Translations under genes and position numbers: made by a program
Part shown: positions 26,424 through 35,223 of the stretch, one piece after another
Layout: each line of letters begins with the position of its first letter
How positions within the stretch are numbered: position 1 is the first letter of the stretch
DNA from: Paenibacillus sp. SYP-B4298
GTDB lineage: Bacteria; Bacillota; Bacilli; Paenibacillales; Paenibacillaceae
NCBI RefSeq assembly: GCF_027627475.1
Contig: NZ_CP115484.1
Span: 3,332,001 to 3,396,000, forward strand
DNA length: 64,000 nucleotides
Direction: 5' to 3'
Notes under the pieces: generated by a model
The model's database searches: none
What the model was told of the DNA's origin: nothing
The model's input: the letters and a program-made list of their open reading frames with translations, nothing else

Positions 26424-26861
26424 CTATCCCTGCCCGACTACCGAGGCGCGGCTCACTCCATCCTGAGCGCGAATCGCTGCCAATAGCTCGTTCACCGACC
26501 TGTCAAGCAAGCCGGTGTCGACAGAGATGACCACATTAGCCAGCCCTTGCAGTGGAATGCTCTGGTGGATCGTGAGCACATTACCTTCACAGCCCGCCAC
26601 CAGTCCGAGCACCTTCGACAGCACACCGGAGCGATGCTGCAGATCCATGGAGATCGTCACGATGCGCTCGCGCTCCAGCGGATTAAACACTGCAATGCCA
26701 TCCTTGTATTTGTAAAAAGCACTGCGGCTTAGACCCACCCGCTCCACTGCCTCATGAACGGTAGCAGCCTCACCGCGCTGCAACATCTCCTTCACCTGGA
26801 GAGTCTTCAGAATGCCATCGGGCAATATATCCCCACGAACGACATAATAACGATCCGTCAT
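26424..26861 (-). CDS. pheB: ACT-domain regulator (PheB/ThrR type)
   Basis: A 145-residue protein. The N-terminal part has a helix-turn-helix-like segment ATVHEAVERVGLSRSAFYKYKDG, and the C-terminal half is an ACT domain (VTISMDLQHRSGVLSKVLGLVA). Older annotations call this a chorismate mutase, but no mutase residues are evident. I recall the B. subtilis counterpart being reported as a repressor of threonine genes, and here it heads a hom-thrB-pheA operon; a role in regulating this operon is therefore likely (inference). GGAGG lies 7 bp before the ATG; the reading frame upstream of it lacks a signal. Confidence 0.85.
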   Translation of the reverse strand: MTDRYYVVRGDILPDGILKTLQVKEMLQRGEAATVHEAVERVGLSRSAFYKYKDGIAVFNPLERERIVTISMDLQHRSGVLSKVLGLVAGCEGNVLTIHQSIPLQGLANVVISVDTGLLDRSVNELLAAIRAQDGVSRASVVGQG

Positions 26862-26904
26862 CAATCGTCCTCCTACAAAAGACAAATGTTTACCTATAGT
26901 GGAC

Positions 26905-26933
26905 ATTATAACGCAGCAGCAGCCTTACCGCAA
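26905..26933 (-). promoter_or_regulatory. Sigma-A promoter for the ACT-hom-thrB-pheA operon
   Basis: On the minus strand TTGCGG (26928-26933) and a perfect TATAAT (26905-26910) are separated by 17 bp, about 44 bp before the start codon of the ACT-domain gene. Confidence 0.7.
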
Positions 26934-26972
26934 TAGGCAGCTTTCGCGACAAGCCGATCGCCCGCACAGCAG

Positions 26973-27003
26973 ACAGGCCGGCTGCATGAAGCAACCGGCC
27001 TGT
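26973..27003. terminator. Hairpin after obg
   Basis: ACAGGCCGG and CCGGCCTGT form a 9-bp stem extended by GC/GC, 12 bp past the obg stop. There is no strong T-run, so it could terminate poorly or stabilise the 3' end. Confidence 0.55.
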
Positions 27004-27014
27004 AACCACCCACT

Positions 27015-28340
27015 CTATTCAAAAATATAGTCGCTGCCTTCAAAAAATTCAAATCCGAAATCCCCGATCCGCACCAGATCGCCGTCCTTAGCCCCGGCCT
27101 TGCGCAGTGCATTGTCCACACCCATCTTGCGCATAATGCGTGCAAAACGCATCACTTCGTCGTATGAGTTCAGATTGTTGCGATGAATAAACTTCTCAAT
27201 GTTCTCGCTCTCTACCACATAGATGCCCTCGTCATAGCGAACGGTGAAGGAAGCCTCTTCATCCTTTTTGTTGAACTTGAATACTTTACGCTCTCCCGTC
27301 TCCTTCACTTCCTCGACGAGCGGCGCCTCAGGAATCGCATCCAGCATATCCGCTGCTTTATAGAGCAGCTCCTGTATCCCTTGCTTCGTCAAGGAAGAGA
27401 CCGGCACGATCTGGTAGCTGTCGCCACCGGGATGCTCAGCCAACTGCTGCTTGAACAGCTCTAATAGCTCCTCGGCATCGGGCATATCCATCTTGTTCGC
27501 CGCAATGATCTGCGGACGCTCGGCCAGCTTCGGATTATATTTCTCCAGCTCCTCGTTAATTTTGAGCCAGTCCTCGAACGGATCACGCCCTTCAGATGCC
27601 GCCATATCCACGACATGAATAATGACCCGCGTCCGCTCGACATGACGCAAGAACTCATGCCCCAGACCGATGCCCTCATGTGCCCCCTCGATCAGCCCCG
27701 GCAGATCAGCCATGACGAAGCTGCGGCTATCGCCGACATCGACTACGCCAAGGTTAGGAGTCAGCGTAGTAAAGTGATAGGCTCCAATCTTAGGCCTCGC
27801 CGCTGAAACTACAGAGAGCATCGTTGATTTGCCGACACTCGGGAAGCCAACCAGGCCGACATCCGCCATCACCTTCAGCTCCATCGTAATCCAGCGTTCC
27901 TCGCCCTCTTCCCCATTTTCCGAGATGTAGGGAGCTGGATTGCTGGGCGTCGCGAAGCGAATATTGCCGCGTCCTCCGCGTCCACCCTTGGCGACAATCA
28001 CCTCTTGACCGTGCCGGGTCAAGTCAGCAATAATCTCCTGTGAATCATCATCCACAAGAATCGTACCTGGCGGAATACGAACGACAAGATCGTCCGCGCC
28101 CGCTCCATGCATCCCCTTAACCTTCCCCTTCTCGCCACGCGGCGCCTTAAAGTGCTTCTGGTAACGGAAATCCATCAAGGTACGCAGCCCCTCGTCCACC
28201 CGGAAGATGACATTGCCGCCACGTCCGCCATCACCACCTGCCGGACCGCCTTCCGGCACATATAGCTCTCTGCGGAAGGATATAAGCCCATCGCCGCCAT
28301 TGCCGCCCTTAACGAATATCTTTGCCTTATCTACAAACAT
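27015..28340 (-). CDS. obg: GTPase Obg
   Basis: A 441-residue Obg GTPase, essential for ribosome assembly and linked to the stress and sporulation responses. The N-terminal Gly-rich Obg fold ([25 protein letters not shown]) covers residues 1-158. The G domain has G1 [10 protein letters not shown]3 DLPGLIEGA and G4 NKMD. A C-terminal OCT domain ends in [14 protein letters not shown]. The start is at MFVDKAK after TTGGAGGGACATC. In B. subtilis obg and spo0B are co-transcribed, as the 14-bp gap here suggests. Confidence 0.97.
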   Translation of the reverse strand: MFVDKAKIFVKGGNGGDGLISFRRELYVPEGGPAGGDGGRGGNVIFRVDEGLRTLMDFRYQKHFKAPRGEKGKVKGMHGAGADDLVVRIPPGTILVDDDSQEIIADLTRHGQEVIVAKGGRGGRGNIRFATPSNPAPYISENGEEGEERWITMELKVMADVGLVGFPSVGKSTMLSVVSAARPKIGAYHFTTLTPNLGVVDVGDSRSFVMADLPGLIEGAHEGIGLGHEFLRHVERTRVIIHVVDMAASEGRDPFEDWLKINEELEKYNPKLAERPQIIAANKMDMPDAEELLELFKQQLAEHPGGDSYQIVPVSSLTKQGIQELLYKAADMLDAIPEAPLVEEVKETGERKVFKFNKKDEEASFTVRYDEGIYVVESENIEKFIHRNNLNSYDEVMRFARIMRKMGVDNALRKAGAKDGDLVRIGDFGFEFFEGSDYIFE

Positions 28341-28354
28341 GATGTCCCTCCAAT

Positions 28355-29113
28355 TCAGTTCGTTGCCGATGCCCATCCTTCCGGCAATTCTACTTCGCAT
28401 ATCAGATTGTTCCAAGCAGTGCCGTCATCCACTCGCCGCACCACTCCTTCATTCATAAGCCTGCTCCACTGACTCGCTGCCTCTTGGGACAGCGTCAACT
28501 CCCCATCATATTCAAATTCAAGCGTGACACCATCCTCATCCCTGCGAAGCACGACGCGCAATTGAACAGGATCGCCCTTCGTCGTCTCAGCATCATGCCG
28601 ATATAGCTCCATTAGTCCGATAATGGTATGTGACAGCTTGCTGGCATCCACAGGGAGCTGGCTAAGATTGACCTCTCCCTCCACCCTGACATCCGCATGG
28701 AATACGGAGCTGAACGTGCGGAGAGACTGGATATAGAATACAAGCGCAGGCTCACCCAACTTCGAATAGATGCTCTCCATCGCCATTCGATCCCGGATGC
28801 GTTCCACGAAATGCGATACCTTGTCAGGCTTGTTCATGCGTATGTATCCATATAAGACCTGAAGATCATTCATCCAGTCATGACGATGATGAGTTAAGGT
28901 TTTAATCGACATTTCCTGAGTTTCACGAATCTGCCTCGCCGCTTTCTCCGCTTGCTCTTTCCGATCGAGTGAAATCACTACATAAGCTGCACCCGCAACC
29001 CAGAAGACGAACAGCAGCAGCGCCCACAAACGCTCCTCCCATATCCATATGGTTACCGCAGGAAGGATGACTGATACTGCGGCAATCGTTTTTAACGGAT
29101 GTATGCAAATCAT
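28355..29113 (-). CDS. spo0B: Sporulation phosphotransferase Spo0B
   Basis: A 252-residue phosphorelay protein that passes phosphate from Spo0F to Spo0A. The four-helix dimerisation segment contains [18 protein letters not shown], with H78 as the expected phosphoacceptor. The C-terminal GHKL-like domain is degenerate, as in Spo0B. Unlike the soluble ~190-residue B. subtilis protein, this one starts with two hydrophobic segments (about residues 8-24 and 29-47) and is probably membrane-anchored. The ATG directly follows TAGGAG; no better start lies inside the domain. Confidence 0.85.
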   Translation of the reverse strand: MICIHPLKTIAAVSVILPAVTIWIWEERLWALLLFVFWVAGAAYVVISLDRKEQAEKAARQIRETQEMSIKTLTHHRHDWMNDLQVLYGYIRMNKPDKVSHFVERIRDRMAMESIYSKLGEPALVFYIQSLRTFSSVFHADVRVEGEVNLSQLPVDASKLSHTIIGLMELYRHDAETTKGDPVQLRVVLRRDEDGVTLEFEYDGELTLSQEAASQWSRLMNEGVVRRVDDGTAWNNLICEVELPEGWASATN

Positions 29114-29406
29114 CTCCTATCGTAGCTTCAATGTAATAGCCACCAGCCTTTAACAGTATAGCACGCCATTACGCAAAGTTCATCTTAAAGCTGCAGGCTG
29201 CTCCAGTATGCCGCAGCATCCTTTTTCCCGTGTTCCACACACCCTCCCCAAGCGTAAAAATGGCGCAGCATCGAACTTCCTTTCGGTAAGGCAAGCCCCA
29301 GCAATGTGTCACCATTAACGGTCGTCTGCGTTTTGACAAGCAAGCCATAATTGCCATAAAATAGAATAATACCATAAAATGAGTAGTTAATCGATAGTTG
29401 ACAGCT
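29114..29406. other. Intergenic region between rpmA and spo0B
   Basis: About 290 bp without a credible gene. The minus strand holds GGTATTATTC about 250 bp before spo0B, which could be a -10, but no convincing -35 is found 17 bp upstream of it (TCGATT). Apart from the rpmA terminator at the right end I see no strong repeat or RNA motif. A promoter for spo0B-obg must lie here or upstream. Confidence 0.4.
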
Positions 29407-29440
29407 AAAAAAATAACCCCGGCCCTTAACCGGACCGGGG
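29407..29440 (-). terminator. Rho-independent terminator after rpmA
   Basis: CCCCGG..CCGG and its complement (29417-29440) form a GC-rich stem-loop on the minus strand, followed by TTATTTTTTT. It ends the rplU-prp-rpmA operon. Confidence 0.9.
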
Positions 29441-29451
29441 AAAGCTCGTTA

Positions 29452-29763
29452 TTAAACTTCGACTGCAGCAGCAACTGCTGCGGCTGGTACCGGATACACG
29501 CTCACTTTCTTGCGATCGCGGCCCCAACGTTCAAATTTAACAACACCTTCTACCATAGCGAACAATGTGTCATCTTTGCCGATGCCAACATTGTTGCCTG
29601 GATGGATCTTCGTACCGCGTTGGCGCACAAGAATGCTGCCGGCAGTTACGGTTTGTCCATCTGCACGCTTGGCTCCAAGGCGCTTGGATTGACTGTCCCG
29701 TCCGTTCTTTGTGGAACCTACACCTTTCTTGGATGCGAAAAGCTGAAGATTAAGCTGCAACAT
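29452..29763 (-). CDS. rpmA: 50S ribosomal protein L27
   Basis: A 103-residue L27. It begins with the Bacillota-specific leader [10 protein letters not shown] before [14 protein letters not shown]. That leader is cut off by the protease Prp, leaving the N-terminus that reaches the peptidyl-transferase centre. The prp gene is immediately upstream in the same operon. The C-terminal extension is Ala/Val-rich, longer than usual. GGGAGGGTTACCC precedes the ATG. Confidence 0.98.
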   Translation of the reverse strand: MLQLNLQLFASKKGVGSTKNGRDSQSKRLGAKRADGQTVTAGSILVRQRGTKIHPGNNVGIGKDDTLFAMVEGVVKFERWGRDRKKVSVYPVPAAAVAAAVEV

Positions 29764-29779
29764 GGGTAACCCTCCCTTT

Positions 29780-30115
29780 CTACAAATAATGCTCGTGAAT
29801 CTTCACGAAACGGCTGTAGGATTGCTGTATGCTATCCAGCATGACAACCATCGATTCAAGCAGGAGCTGTACCTTGGCATCCACGGAAGCCTCTGCTTCC
29901 TCAGGCACCTCGGAGTTTAGCCACCCGTCCTTCATCGATGCAGGAAGCTGAACACCCGCCAAAGCCTCAACGGAATTAACAGCCCCAACCGATACGGCTG
30001 ACACACCCGCACACACAATATCCTTGCCTTTATTCGCATAATTCGCATGCCCCTCAATAGAGAAACGCATAATTCTGCGATCCGGCTTACGCCGTGTAAT
30101 ATGAACCGATATCAT
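29780..30115 (-). CDS. prp: Ribosomal-processing cysteine protease Prp
   Basis: A 111-residue YsxB/Prp-family protease. The conserved His and Cys are H22 in [13 protein letters not shown] and C34 in IVCAGVSA, followed by the Ser-rich helix. It removes the N-terminal leader of L27, encoded by the next gene. Size and position (between rplU and rpmA) are invariant across Bacillota. GAGGTATTCTT precedes the ATG. Confidence 0.95.
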   Translation of the reverse strand: MISVHITRRKPDRRIMRFSIEGHANYANKGKDIVCAGVSAVSVGAVNSVEALAGVQLPASMKDGWLNSEVPEEAEASVDAKVQLLLESMVVMLDSIQQSYSRFVKIHEHYL

Positions 30116-30126
30116 AAGAATACCTC

Positions 30127-30438
30127 TTAGGCTTGGATCTTGCCAATCGTCACTTTCGTGTACGGTTGACGATGACCTTGCTTGCGACGGTAGTTCTTTT
30201 TCGCTTTGTATTTGTAAACGACGATCTTCTGACCTCTGCCATGCTTGTCGACAGTAGCGGTTACGCTTGCGCCAGCAACAACCGGAGTTCCAGTCACAAG
30301 ACCTTCACCTTTGGATACTGCCAGTACACGATCAAAAGTTACACTGTCGCCTTCGTTCAGCTCGAGCTTCTCGATGTAAAGCACATCGCCCTCTTGAACT
30401 TTGTATTGCTTGCCGCCAGTTTCAATAATTGCGTACAT
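30127..30438 (-). CDS. rplU: 50S ribosomal protein L21
   Basis: A 103-residue L21 binding 23S r[21 protein letters not shown] at the start and [18 protein letters not shown] at the end are family hallmarks. AGGAGGTGCACCAACT precedes the ATG. It is the first gene of rplU-prp-rpmA, preceded by a likely L21 autoregulatory leader. Confidence 0.98.
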   Translation of the reverse strand: MYAIIETGGKQYKVQEGDVLYIEKLELNEGDSVTFDRVLAVSKGEGLVTGTPVVAGASVTATVDKHGRGQKIVVYKYKAKKNYRRKQGHRQPYTKVTIGKIQA

Positions 30439-30565
30439 AGTTGGTGCACCTCCTCATGTCTAAGACTCGCCTAATTACAGGTGGCAACGGCAGATATGCC
30501 GCCACACTTCAACCTGATCGGAGCGGTTGTAGCACATGTATAGCCAAAAGCACTAGACACATACC
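30439..30565 (-). ncRNA. Probable L21 leader (ribosomal-protein autoregulatory RNA)
   Basis: About 125 nt between the promoter and rplU. On the minus strand it contains GGTTGAAGTGTGGCGGC, ATCTGCCGTTGCCACC with GTGGC/GCCAC and GGC/GCC pairings, and TTAGGCGAGTCTTAGACATG just before the ribosome-binding site. This matches my memory of the L21 leader motif in Bacillota, through which L21 represses its own operon. A covariance search would settle it. Confidence 0.6.
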
Positions 30566-30570
30566 TTGTG

Positions 30571-30599
30571 ATTCTACCACATACGATATAGCTTTTCAA
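30571..30599 (-). promoter_or_regulatory. Sigma-A promoter for rplU
   Basis: TTGAAA (30594-30599 on the minus strand) and TAGAAT (30571-30576) are separated by exactly 17 bp. The predicted transcript start leaves a ~125-nt leader. Confidence 0.8.
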
Positions 30600-30667
30600 G
30601 AGGCACATCCATTTTTCCTGCAATGCTCTCCCGCCGTCCTCAGAGATGCTGCATCTCGCTTCAGTTC

Positions 30668-30704
30668 ATCTCGGACAAGCTCGAACAAGCCCGGACAAGC
30701 CGGT
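30668..30704. repeat. Three to four 10-bp direct repeats
   Basis: The motif CTCGGACAAG recurs as CTCGAACAAG and CCCGGACAAG, then decays as CCGGTACAGC. It lies between the rng stop and the rplU promoter. Function unknown. Confidence 0.6.
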
Positions 30705-30711
30705 ACAGCAG

Positions 30712-31965
30712 CTATCTATGCCCGAACGGATTGCGCAGCACCTTCCCGCTCCCCTGACAAGCAGGGCATGGCTCATGCACTCGCCCTCCAGAGCTCTCCT
30801 TGCCCTTCTTGCGTGTCATCTCCAGCAAGCCAAGCCTCGTCCAGCCGACAACATGGCTGCTCGTGCGGTCTTTGGCGGTTAGCTGCTCCATACGTCGCTT
30901 GATCTGATCCCGATGCTCCTCCAGCTCCATGTCAATGAAGTCGATAATGATAATGCCGCCCGCCGCGCGCAGTCGCAGCAGTCTTGCTATCTCCGCTGCC
31001 GCCTCCATATTCGTCTGATATACCGTATCCTCCAGACCGACATGACCGGTAAATTTGCCGGTATTGACATCGATAACCGTCAGCGCCTCCGTCTGCTCCC
31101 ATACAAGGTCTCCACCGCTGGGCAGCCGAATCCGTTTGCCGAAGGCCATCTCCAACTGCTGCTCGACTCCGAAGCGCTGGAACAGGTCTTCCCGGCTGTC
31201 CGTCAGCTCAATTCGCGCCTGGAGGAGCGGCGCCATGACAGCCGCATGAGCGATCGCTTCCTTGTAAATATGCGGATCGCTGATCAGGATGCGATCCATA
31301 TCCTCTGTCAGCCGATCTCGCACCATGCGCTGGACAATCCCTGCCTCTGCATGCAGCTCGGCAGGAGCAGCATCGCACGCCTCTGAGGCGTTCAGAATCT
31401 GCTGCCATAGGTCGCGTAGCTGTGACAGATCCTCTACTAGCTCTTCTGCGCTCGATTCCTTCGCTACTGTACGAAGAATCAGCCCCTCCTCGCGCATTCG
31501 CAGCTCCTCAGCCAGCCTCCTGAGCCGTTCACGCTCCTGCTCGGTGCCGATCTTCTTCGATACTCCGACATAGCCTGCAGCAGGCATATAGACGAGGTAG
31601 CGTCCGGGCAGCGAGTAATGGGTTGTAACCCGGGCCCCTTTGGCGCCCGCTGCTTCCTTGGATACCTGCACCAGCAGCGTCTGTCCTGGCTTAATCAGGC
31701 TCGTTATCGGCGGCTTCTCTGCCGGCTGCTGCTCCAGATGAGGCGGCAGCAGATCATCTATATAGAGAAACGCGTTTTTGCCTTGTCCAATATCGACGAA
31801 GGCCGCCTGCATGCCAGGCAGCACATTGACCACCCGCCCCAAATAAATGTTGCCGACAAGCTGTCTCTCCGCAGCCTGCTCCATATCATAATCTGTCAAG
31901 CACCCATCCTCCAGCACCGCGGTGCGGATAAGCCGCTGCATGCTCTGTATCAGCATTTGCTTCAT
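30712..31965 (-). CDS. rng: Ribonuclease E/G-family endoribonuclease (RNase G)
   Basis: A 417-residue single-strand endoribonuclease for rRNA/mRNA processing. The N-terminal S1 domain (GNIYLGRVVNVLPGMQAAFVDIG) is followed by an RNase H-like part, the 5' sensor, and the DNase I-like catalytic site with VIDVNTGKFTG and IIIDFIDM, whose acidic residues bind Mg. The C-terminal CPACQGSG is a relative of the zinc-link. The start at MKQMLIQSM follows AGGTGA; the upstream frame overlaps spoIVFB and is rejected. B. subtilis lacks this enzyme; Paenibacillaceae and clostridia often carry it. Confidence 0.93.
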   Translation of the reverse strand: MKQMLIQSMQRLIRTAVLEDGCLTDYDMEQAAERQLVGNIYLGRVVNVLPGMQAAFVDIGQGKNAFLYIDDLLPPHLEQQPAEKPPITSLIKPGQTLLVQVSKEAAGAKGARVTTHYSLPGRYLVYMPAAGYVGVSKKIGTEQERERLRRLAEELRMREEGLILRTVAKESSAEELVEDLSQLRDLWQQILNASEACDAAPAELHAEAGIVQRMVRDRLTEDMDRILISDPHIYKEAIAHAAVMAPLLQARIELTDSREDLFQRFGVEQQLEMAFGKRIRLPSGGDLVWEQTEALTVIDVNTGKFTGHVGLEDTVYQTNMEAAAEIARLLRLRAAGGIIIIDFIDMELEEHRDQIKRRMEQLTAKDRTSSHVVGWTRLGLLEMTRKKGKESSGGRVHEPCPACQGSGKVLRNPFGHR

Positions 31966-32002
31966 CAGCCGATCACCTGCTTCCTGATCATCTGATTCCA
32001 TT

Positions 32003-32917
32003 TTACCTAAAAAGCTCGCCGACTGCACTTCCTGGTTTTCCGCTAACCAGATAGCGCTGCACCACCATCTCCTCTGGCACCACATGAACAGGCGCTCCTC
32101 TCCCGCCCCGAACCATAATCAGATGATAGCGACCCTTGATAAACTGCCGCAGCGTCGTTTGAAGCGTATGATGGGCCATGACAATAATCGGCGATGTCCG
32201 CTCATCCACCGCTCTGCTCTTGTGCGCGGTATTGCCGCGATGCATGAGAAACCGCACAAATACATACGGAATATTGCGGTAATAACTCCAGTTCGAAGCC
32301 AATAGAAACAGACCGATCGCCAGCGCGTTAATTCGGATGCCTGTGTGCTCCTCAGGAGGAATGAGCGAATAGACCATCATGGCTGCACTCGCCAGCAGCG
32401 ACAGACGCGCTCCCCATACAAGAGTGCGATGATATGGAAAATAGCAGCTCATCCAGGCAAGCACCAGCCTCCCTCCGTCAAGAGGCAATATCGGCAGTAG
32501 ATTAAACAGGCCTATCATCAGATTTGCCTGAATAAGATGGGATGCCCACTCTGGGGAGAGAAGCCCCCACTGCCCGAGCAGCCAGGCGGAAAGCCCCATC
32601 CAGACGTTCTGCAGCGGGCCTGCAATCGCTACGGCCATCTCCTCACGGGCTGGCAAGTATCCCGCCTCCTCTGTCTCTGCCACACCGCCGAAGGGCAGCA
32701 GCTTGACCTCGCGGATCGTCCACCCGAAGCCCAACGCTGCAAACACATGGCCTAACTCGTGAACAAGGACGATAATGAACAACGTCAGCAGCTCCAGAAA
32801 ATAGCCCGTTACGACCGAACCGATCATGATCAGCACAAACAAGGGGTGCACCGTCCAACGTATCTTCAGCAGCTTAGCCAAGTGGAACCACATCCGCAGG
32901 ATCAACATAGTGCTCAT
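32003..32917 (-). CDS. spoIVFB: SpoIVFB-like intramembrane metalloprotease (M50)
   Basis: A 304-residue site-2-type protease. Zinc ligands are in HELGH (about residues 53-57), and the second motif is LPILPLDGGRL. Four to six membrane spans are followed by a C-terminal CBS-like domain (TLQTTLRQFIKGRYHLIMV). In B. subtilis SpoIVFB cleaves pro-sigma-K in the mother cell. The preceding gene encodes the SpoIVFA-like partner, which supports the assignment over a general S2P. The start may be the ATG at 32908 or 32893 rather than 32917; all overlap the upstream gene. Confidence 0.88.
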   Translation of the reverse strand: MSTMLILRMWFHLAKLLKIRWTVHPLFVLIMIGSVVTGYFLELLTLFIIVLVHELGHVFAALGFGWTIREVKLLPFGGVAETEEAGYLPAREEMAVAIAGPLQNVWMGLSAWLLGQWGLLSPEWASHLIQANLMIGLFNLLPILPLDGGRLVLAWMSCYFPYHRTLVWGARLSLLASAAMMVYSLIPPEEHTGIRINALAIGLFLLASNWSYYRNIPYVFVRFLMHRGNTAHKSRAVDERTSPIIVMAHHTLQTTLRQFIKGRYHLIMVRGGRGAPVHVVPEEMVVQRYLVSGKPGSAVGELFR

Positions 32918-33845
32918 CTTCCTTCACCGAGAAGAACAGCAAGCTGGGACTATGTCCAGCGGCAGGCTGTAGACGGCCAATTTCGTCACCACCCTCTACC
33001 CAGTCATTTTGTGCCACGGTCGTTTCCTCCAGCTTGCTGTAGATGGTTAGCCGCTTGCCTCCATGCTGGATAACGACGGTCTTTCCCGACGCATCCCCGG
33101 AGACGAGCAGCACGCGACCGGTCTGCATCGCGCGAACTGCCTGACCGTCCGCAGCCGCAATCTCCACTCCGTTCAGCAGCTCTGCAAAACTGCGCACAAT
33201 CGCTCCGTCAACAACCGGAGCGACGACCTTCTCCTTGAGCGTGCCGCTTACCTTCTCCGCGGGCGGCTGCCGCTCGCTGAAGATCGGGATGAACGCTGGC
33301 GAACCGCTGAAGGTGTTCTCATACCAGACAGCTACCGCCTCGAAATTCATATCCTCTGTGAGCGCTTCTCGCACCACCTGCTGCCCCTCCAGCGCCCATG
33401 GCTCGTCCAGATGAAACATTCCCCATATTCCCGCGAACATCAGGCAACTCAGCAGCAGCTTCATCATAAGCTCCTTACGCAACAGCCCCCTATCCGGCCC
33501 TGGCTGACGCGGCGGCGGTGCATCGCCCCTAGCCAGCATCACATTGCCGGACGGCAGTTGCTCCCAATCCCGCCAGCTTCCCCGCTTGCGCTTCCACATC
33601 TGCTCCGGGTCGGCGTCCGTTAGTGCGCGACGCTCTGGCGGATGGTCCTCCTGAAGCGCCGAGGTCACCCGCTTAAGCTGGTAGCTGGTAGCTTCCACAT
33701 CAACATGTCCGCTCGCTTCTCCGCGGCTGTCAGGCTGCGGCTCTTGCACCTGAACAGGAGTACGCGAGCTATACCGTTCCGATTGCTCCTGAATTTTACG
33801 AATTTTCTCCTGGCGGCGCTGTCTGATCGCATCCTTGATTTCCAT
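32874..33845 (-). CDS. spoIVFA: SpoIVFA-like M23-domain protein
   Basis: A 323-residue protein. The charged N-terminal cytoplasmic part is about 120 residues, a membrane segment spans about 127-144, and an extracytoplasmic LytM/M23 domain covers ~225-320. The domain shows VRSFAELLNGVEIAAADGQAV, VIQHGGKRLTIYSKLEE and LLFFSVKEDEHYVDP, with H-x-H-type zinc residues degenerate, as expected for a regulatory SpoIVFA. In B. subtilis it anchors and inhibits SpoIVFB until SpoIVB cuts it. It overlaps spoIVFB by up to 44 bp. A sigma-E-like promoter precedes it. Confidence 0.85.
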   Translation of the reverse strand: MEIKDAIRQRRQEKIRKIQEQSERYSSRTPVQVQEPQPDSRGEASGHVDVEATSYQLKRVTSALQEDHPPERRALTDADPEQMWKRKRGSWRDWEQLPSGNVMLARGDAPPPRQPGPDRGLLRKELMMKLLLSCLMFAGIWGMFHLDEPWALEGQQVVREALTEDMNFEAVAVWYENTFSGSPAFIPIFSERQPPAEKVSGTLKEKVVAPVVDGAIVRSFAELLNGVEIAAADGQAVRAMQTGRVLLVSGDASGKTVVIQHGGKRLTIYSKLEETTVAQNDWVEGGDEIGRLQPAAGHSPSLLFFSVKEDEHYVDPADVVPLG

Positions 33846-33888
33846 CGCTCTAGCCCCCTACTCTATGCTTTGAAAGCTTGTCAACCTA

Positions 33889-33915
33889 TATGTATGATAG
33901 AAGGGGCTTGATTAT
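33889..33915 (-). promoter_or_regulatory. Possible sigma-E promoter upstream of spoIVFA
   Basis: On the minus strand CATACATA (33889-33896) resembles the sigma-E -10 (CATACA-T), with ATAATC (33910-33915) 13 bp upstream resembling its -35. Mother-cell expression of spoIVFA/FB is known in B. subtilis. The match is suggestive only. Confidence 0.4.
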
Positions 33916-34064
33916 GAAGGATAACGGGAGTAAGAGACATGCGGGAGAATGAGGGCGAAAAAAATAGCCCCTTTTCCCCTTGTTATCAAGAAAGAAAACA
34001 GGACTATCGATATGCATTGCAAAGATATGCGTCTTTCTGCTCTGGCTGCGAAGAGCCTTTCATT

Positions 34065-35216
34065 TTACACCGCCAGCTCATATTTCTCCTGATGCGCCTT
34101 AATGCTGAAGACAACACCGATACAGAGCATATTCAGCAGCAGCGAGGTGCCGCCATAGCTGATGAACGGCAGCGTAATACCCGTAATCGGCATCAGGCCG
34201 ATCATCATCCCGATGTTCTGGAATATCTGGAACACGAACATGGAGACGATACCGATAATAATATACGCGCCGCGCCGATCATAACACTGAAAGGCAATAA
34301 TGATCATCCTGTATATTAATAAGAAATATAGCAGCAGCAGCACCGCCGCACCCTGGAAGCCGAACTCCTCGCCAATGACGACGAAGATCGAATCGGAATA
34401 CGGATACGGAATCAAGCCGCGTGTCTTCGATTGCCCCTGCAGATACCCATCCCCGGTCAACCCCCCTGAGCCGATCGCTGCTTTGGAATTTTCGGATTGA
34501 TGCTTGGCGTCATCGCTAGCATTTTCCGGGTTAATGAACGTATTGATACGCTGATACCAGTGTACTTTCTTATTCTCTACCAAGTATTGCTTGATTTCGT
34601 CATTAAATGTGTTGAACAGGCTCACAAACAGCACCAGCGAGCCAATGACGATCGCAAGCCCAATCAGCACATGAGTGTACTTCACATTGCCGATCCACAG
34701 CATGCCCAGGACGATGAAAAGGTAGATAATCGCATTGCCAAGGTCAGGCTGGATCATGACAAGCATGAAAGGCAGAAAGGAGATCGCAAATATCGGGACA
34801 ATATCCGTCGTTAATGTGAGTGGCTCTCCATTTCGCCGTCCGATCACTGCCGCCAACGTAAAGATCAGCAAAATTTTCATAAATTCGGCCGGCTGAAATA
34901 ATAGAGCTTCCGTGATGCGGAACCAGCTCTTGGCTCCATTGATTTCCGCACCGAACAAGTAAACCCCGATCAGCAGCGCAATACCGACACCGTACAGATA
35001 GACCCAGCCTTTGAGCAGCAGCCGATAATCGAAGAAGACCGACCCGATTGCCACCACAAAACCAAGGCCGAAGAAAAATAAGGTCTTCCAATCGTAATTC
35101 GCATATCTGCTGCCAAATCCGATCGTTGCGCTGCGAACGACGAAGAAGCTAATAATCATGAGCAGAATAAGAATGATTATAATGCCCCAGTCGAGTCTTT
35201 TAAGTTTATTCAGCAC
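34065..35216 (-). CDS. rodA: FtsW/RodA/SpoVE-family glycosyltransferase (RodA-like)
   Basis: A 383-residue SEDS-family protein with about ten membrane spans, polymerising lipid II glycan with a partner class B PBP. The signatures ALLFQPAEFMKI, IQPDLGNAIIYLF and the C-terminal LPFISYGGTSLLLNMLCIG are diagnostic. Its location next to minCD and mreBCD points to RodA function in elongation rather than FtsW or SpoVE (inference). The start is a GTG at 35216 with GAGGGAGAA upstream. Confidence 0.9.
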   Translation of the reverse strand: MLNKLKRLDWGIIIILILLMIISFFVVRSATIGFGSRYANYDWKTLFFFGLGFVVAIGSVFFDYRLLLKGWVYLYGVGIALLIGVYLFGAEINGAKSWFRITEALLFQPAEFMKILLIFTLAAVIGRRNGEPLTLTTDIVPIFAISFLPFMLVMIQPDLGNAIIYLFIVLGMLWIGNVKYTHVLIGLAIVIGSLVLFVSLFNTFNDEIKQYLVENKKVHWYQRINTFINPENASDDAKHQSENSKAAIGSGGLTGDGYLQGQSKTRGLIPYPYSDSIFVVIGEEFGFQGAAVLLLLYFLLIYRMIIIAFQCYDRRGAYIIIGIVSMFVFQIFQNIGMMIGLMPITGITLPFISYGGTSLLLNMLCIGVVFSIKAHQEKYELAV

Positions 35217-35223
35217 TTCTCCC

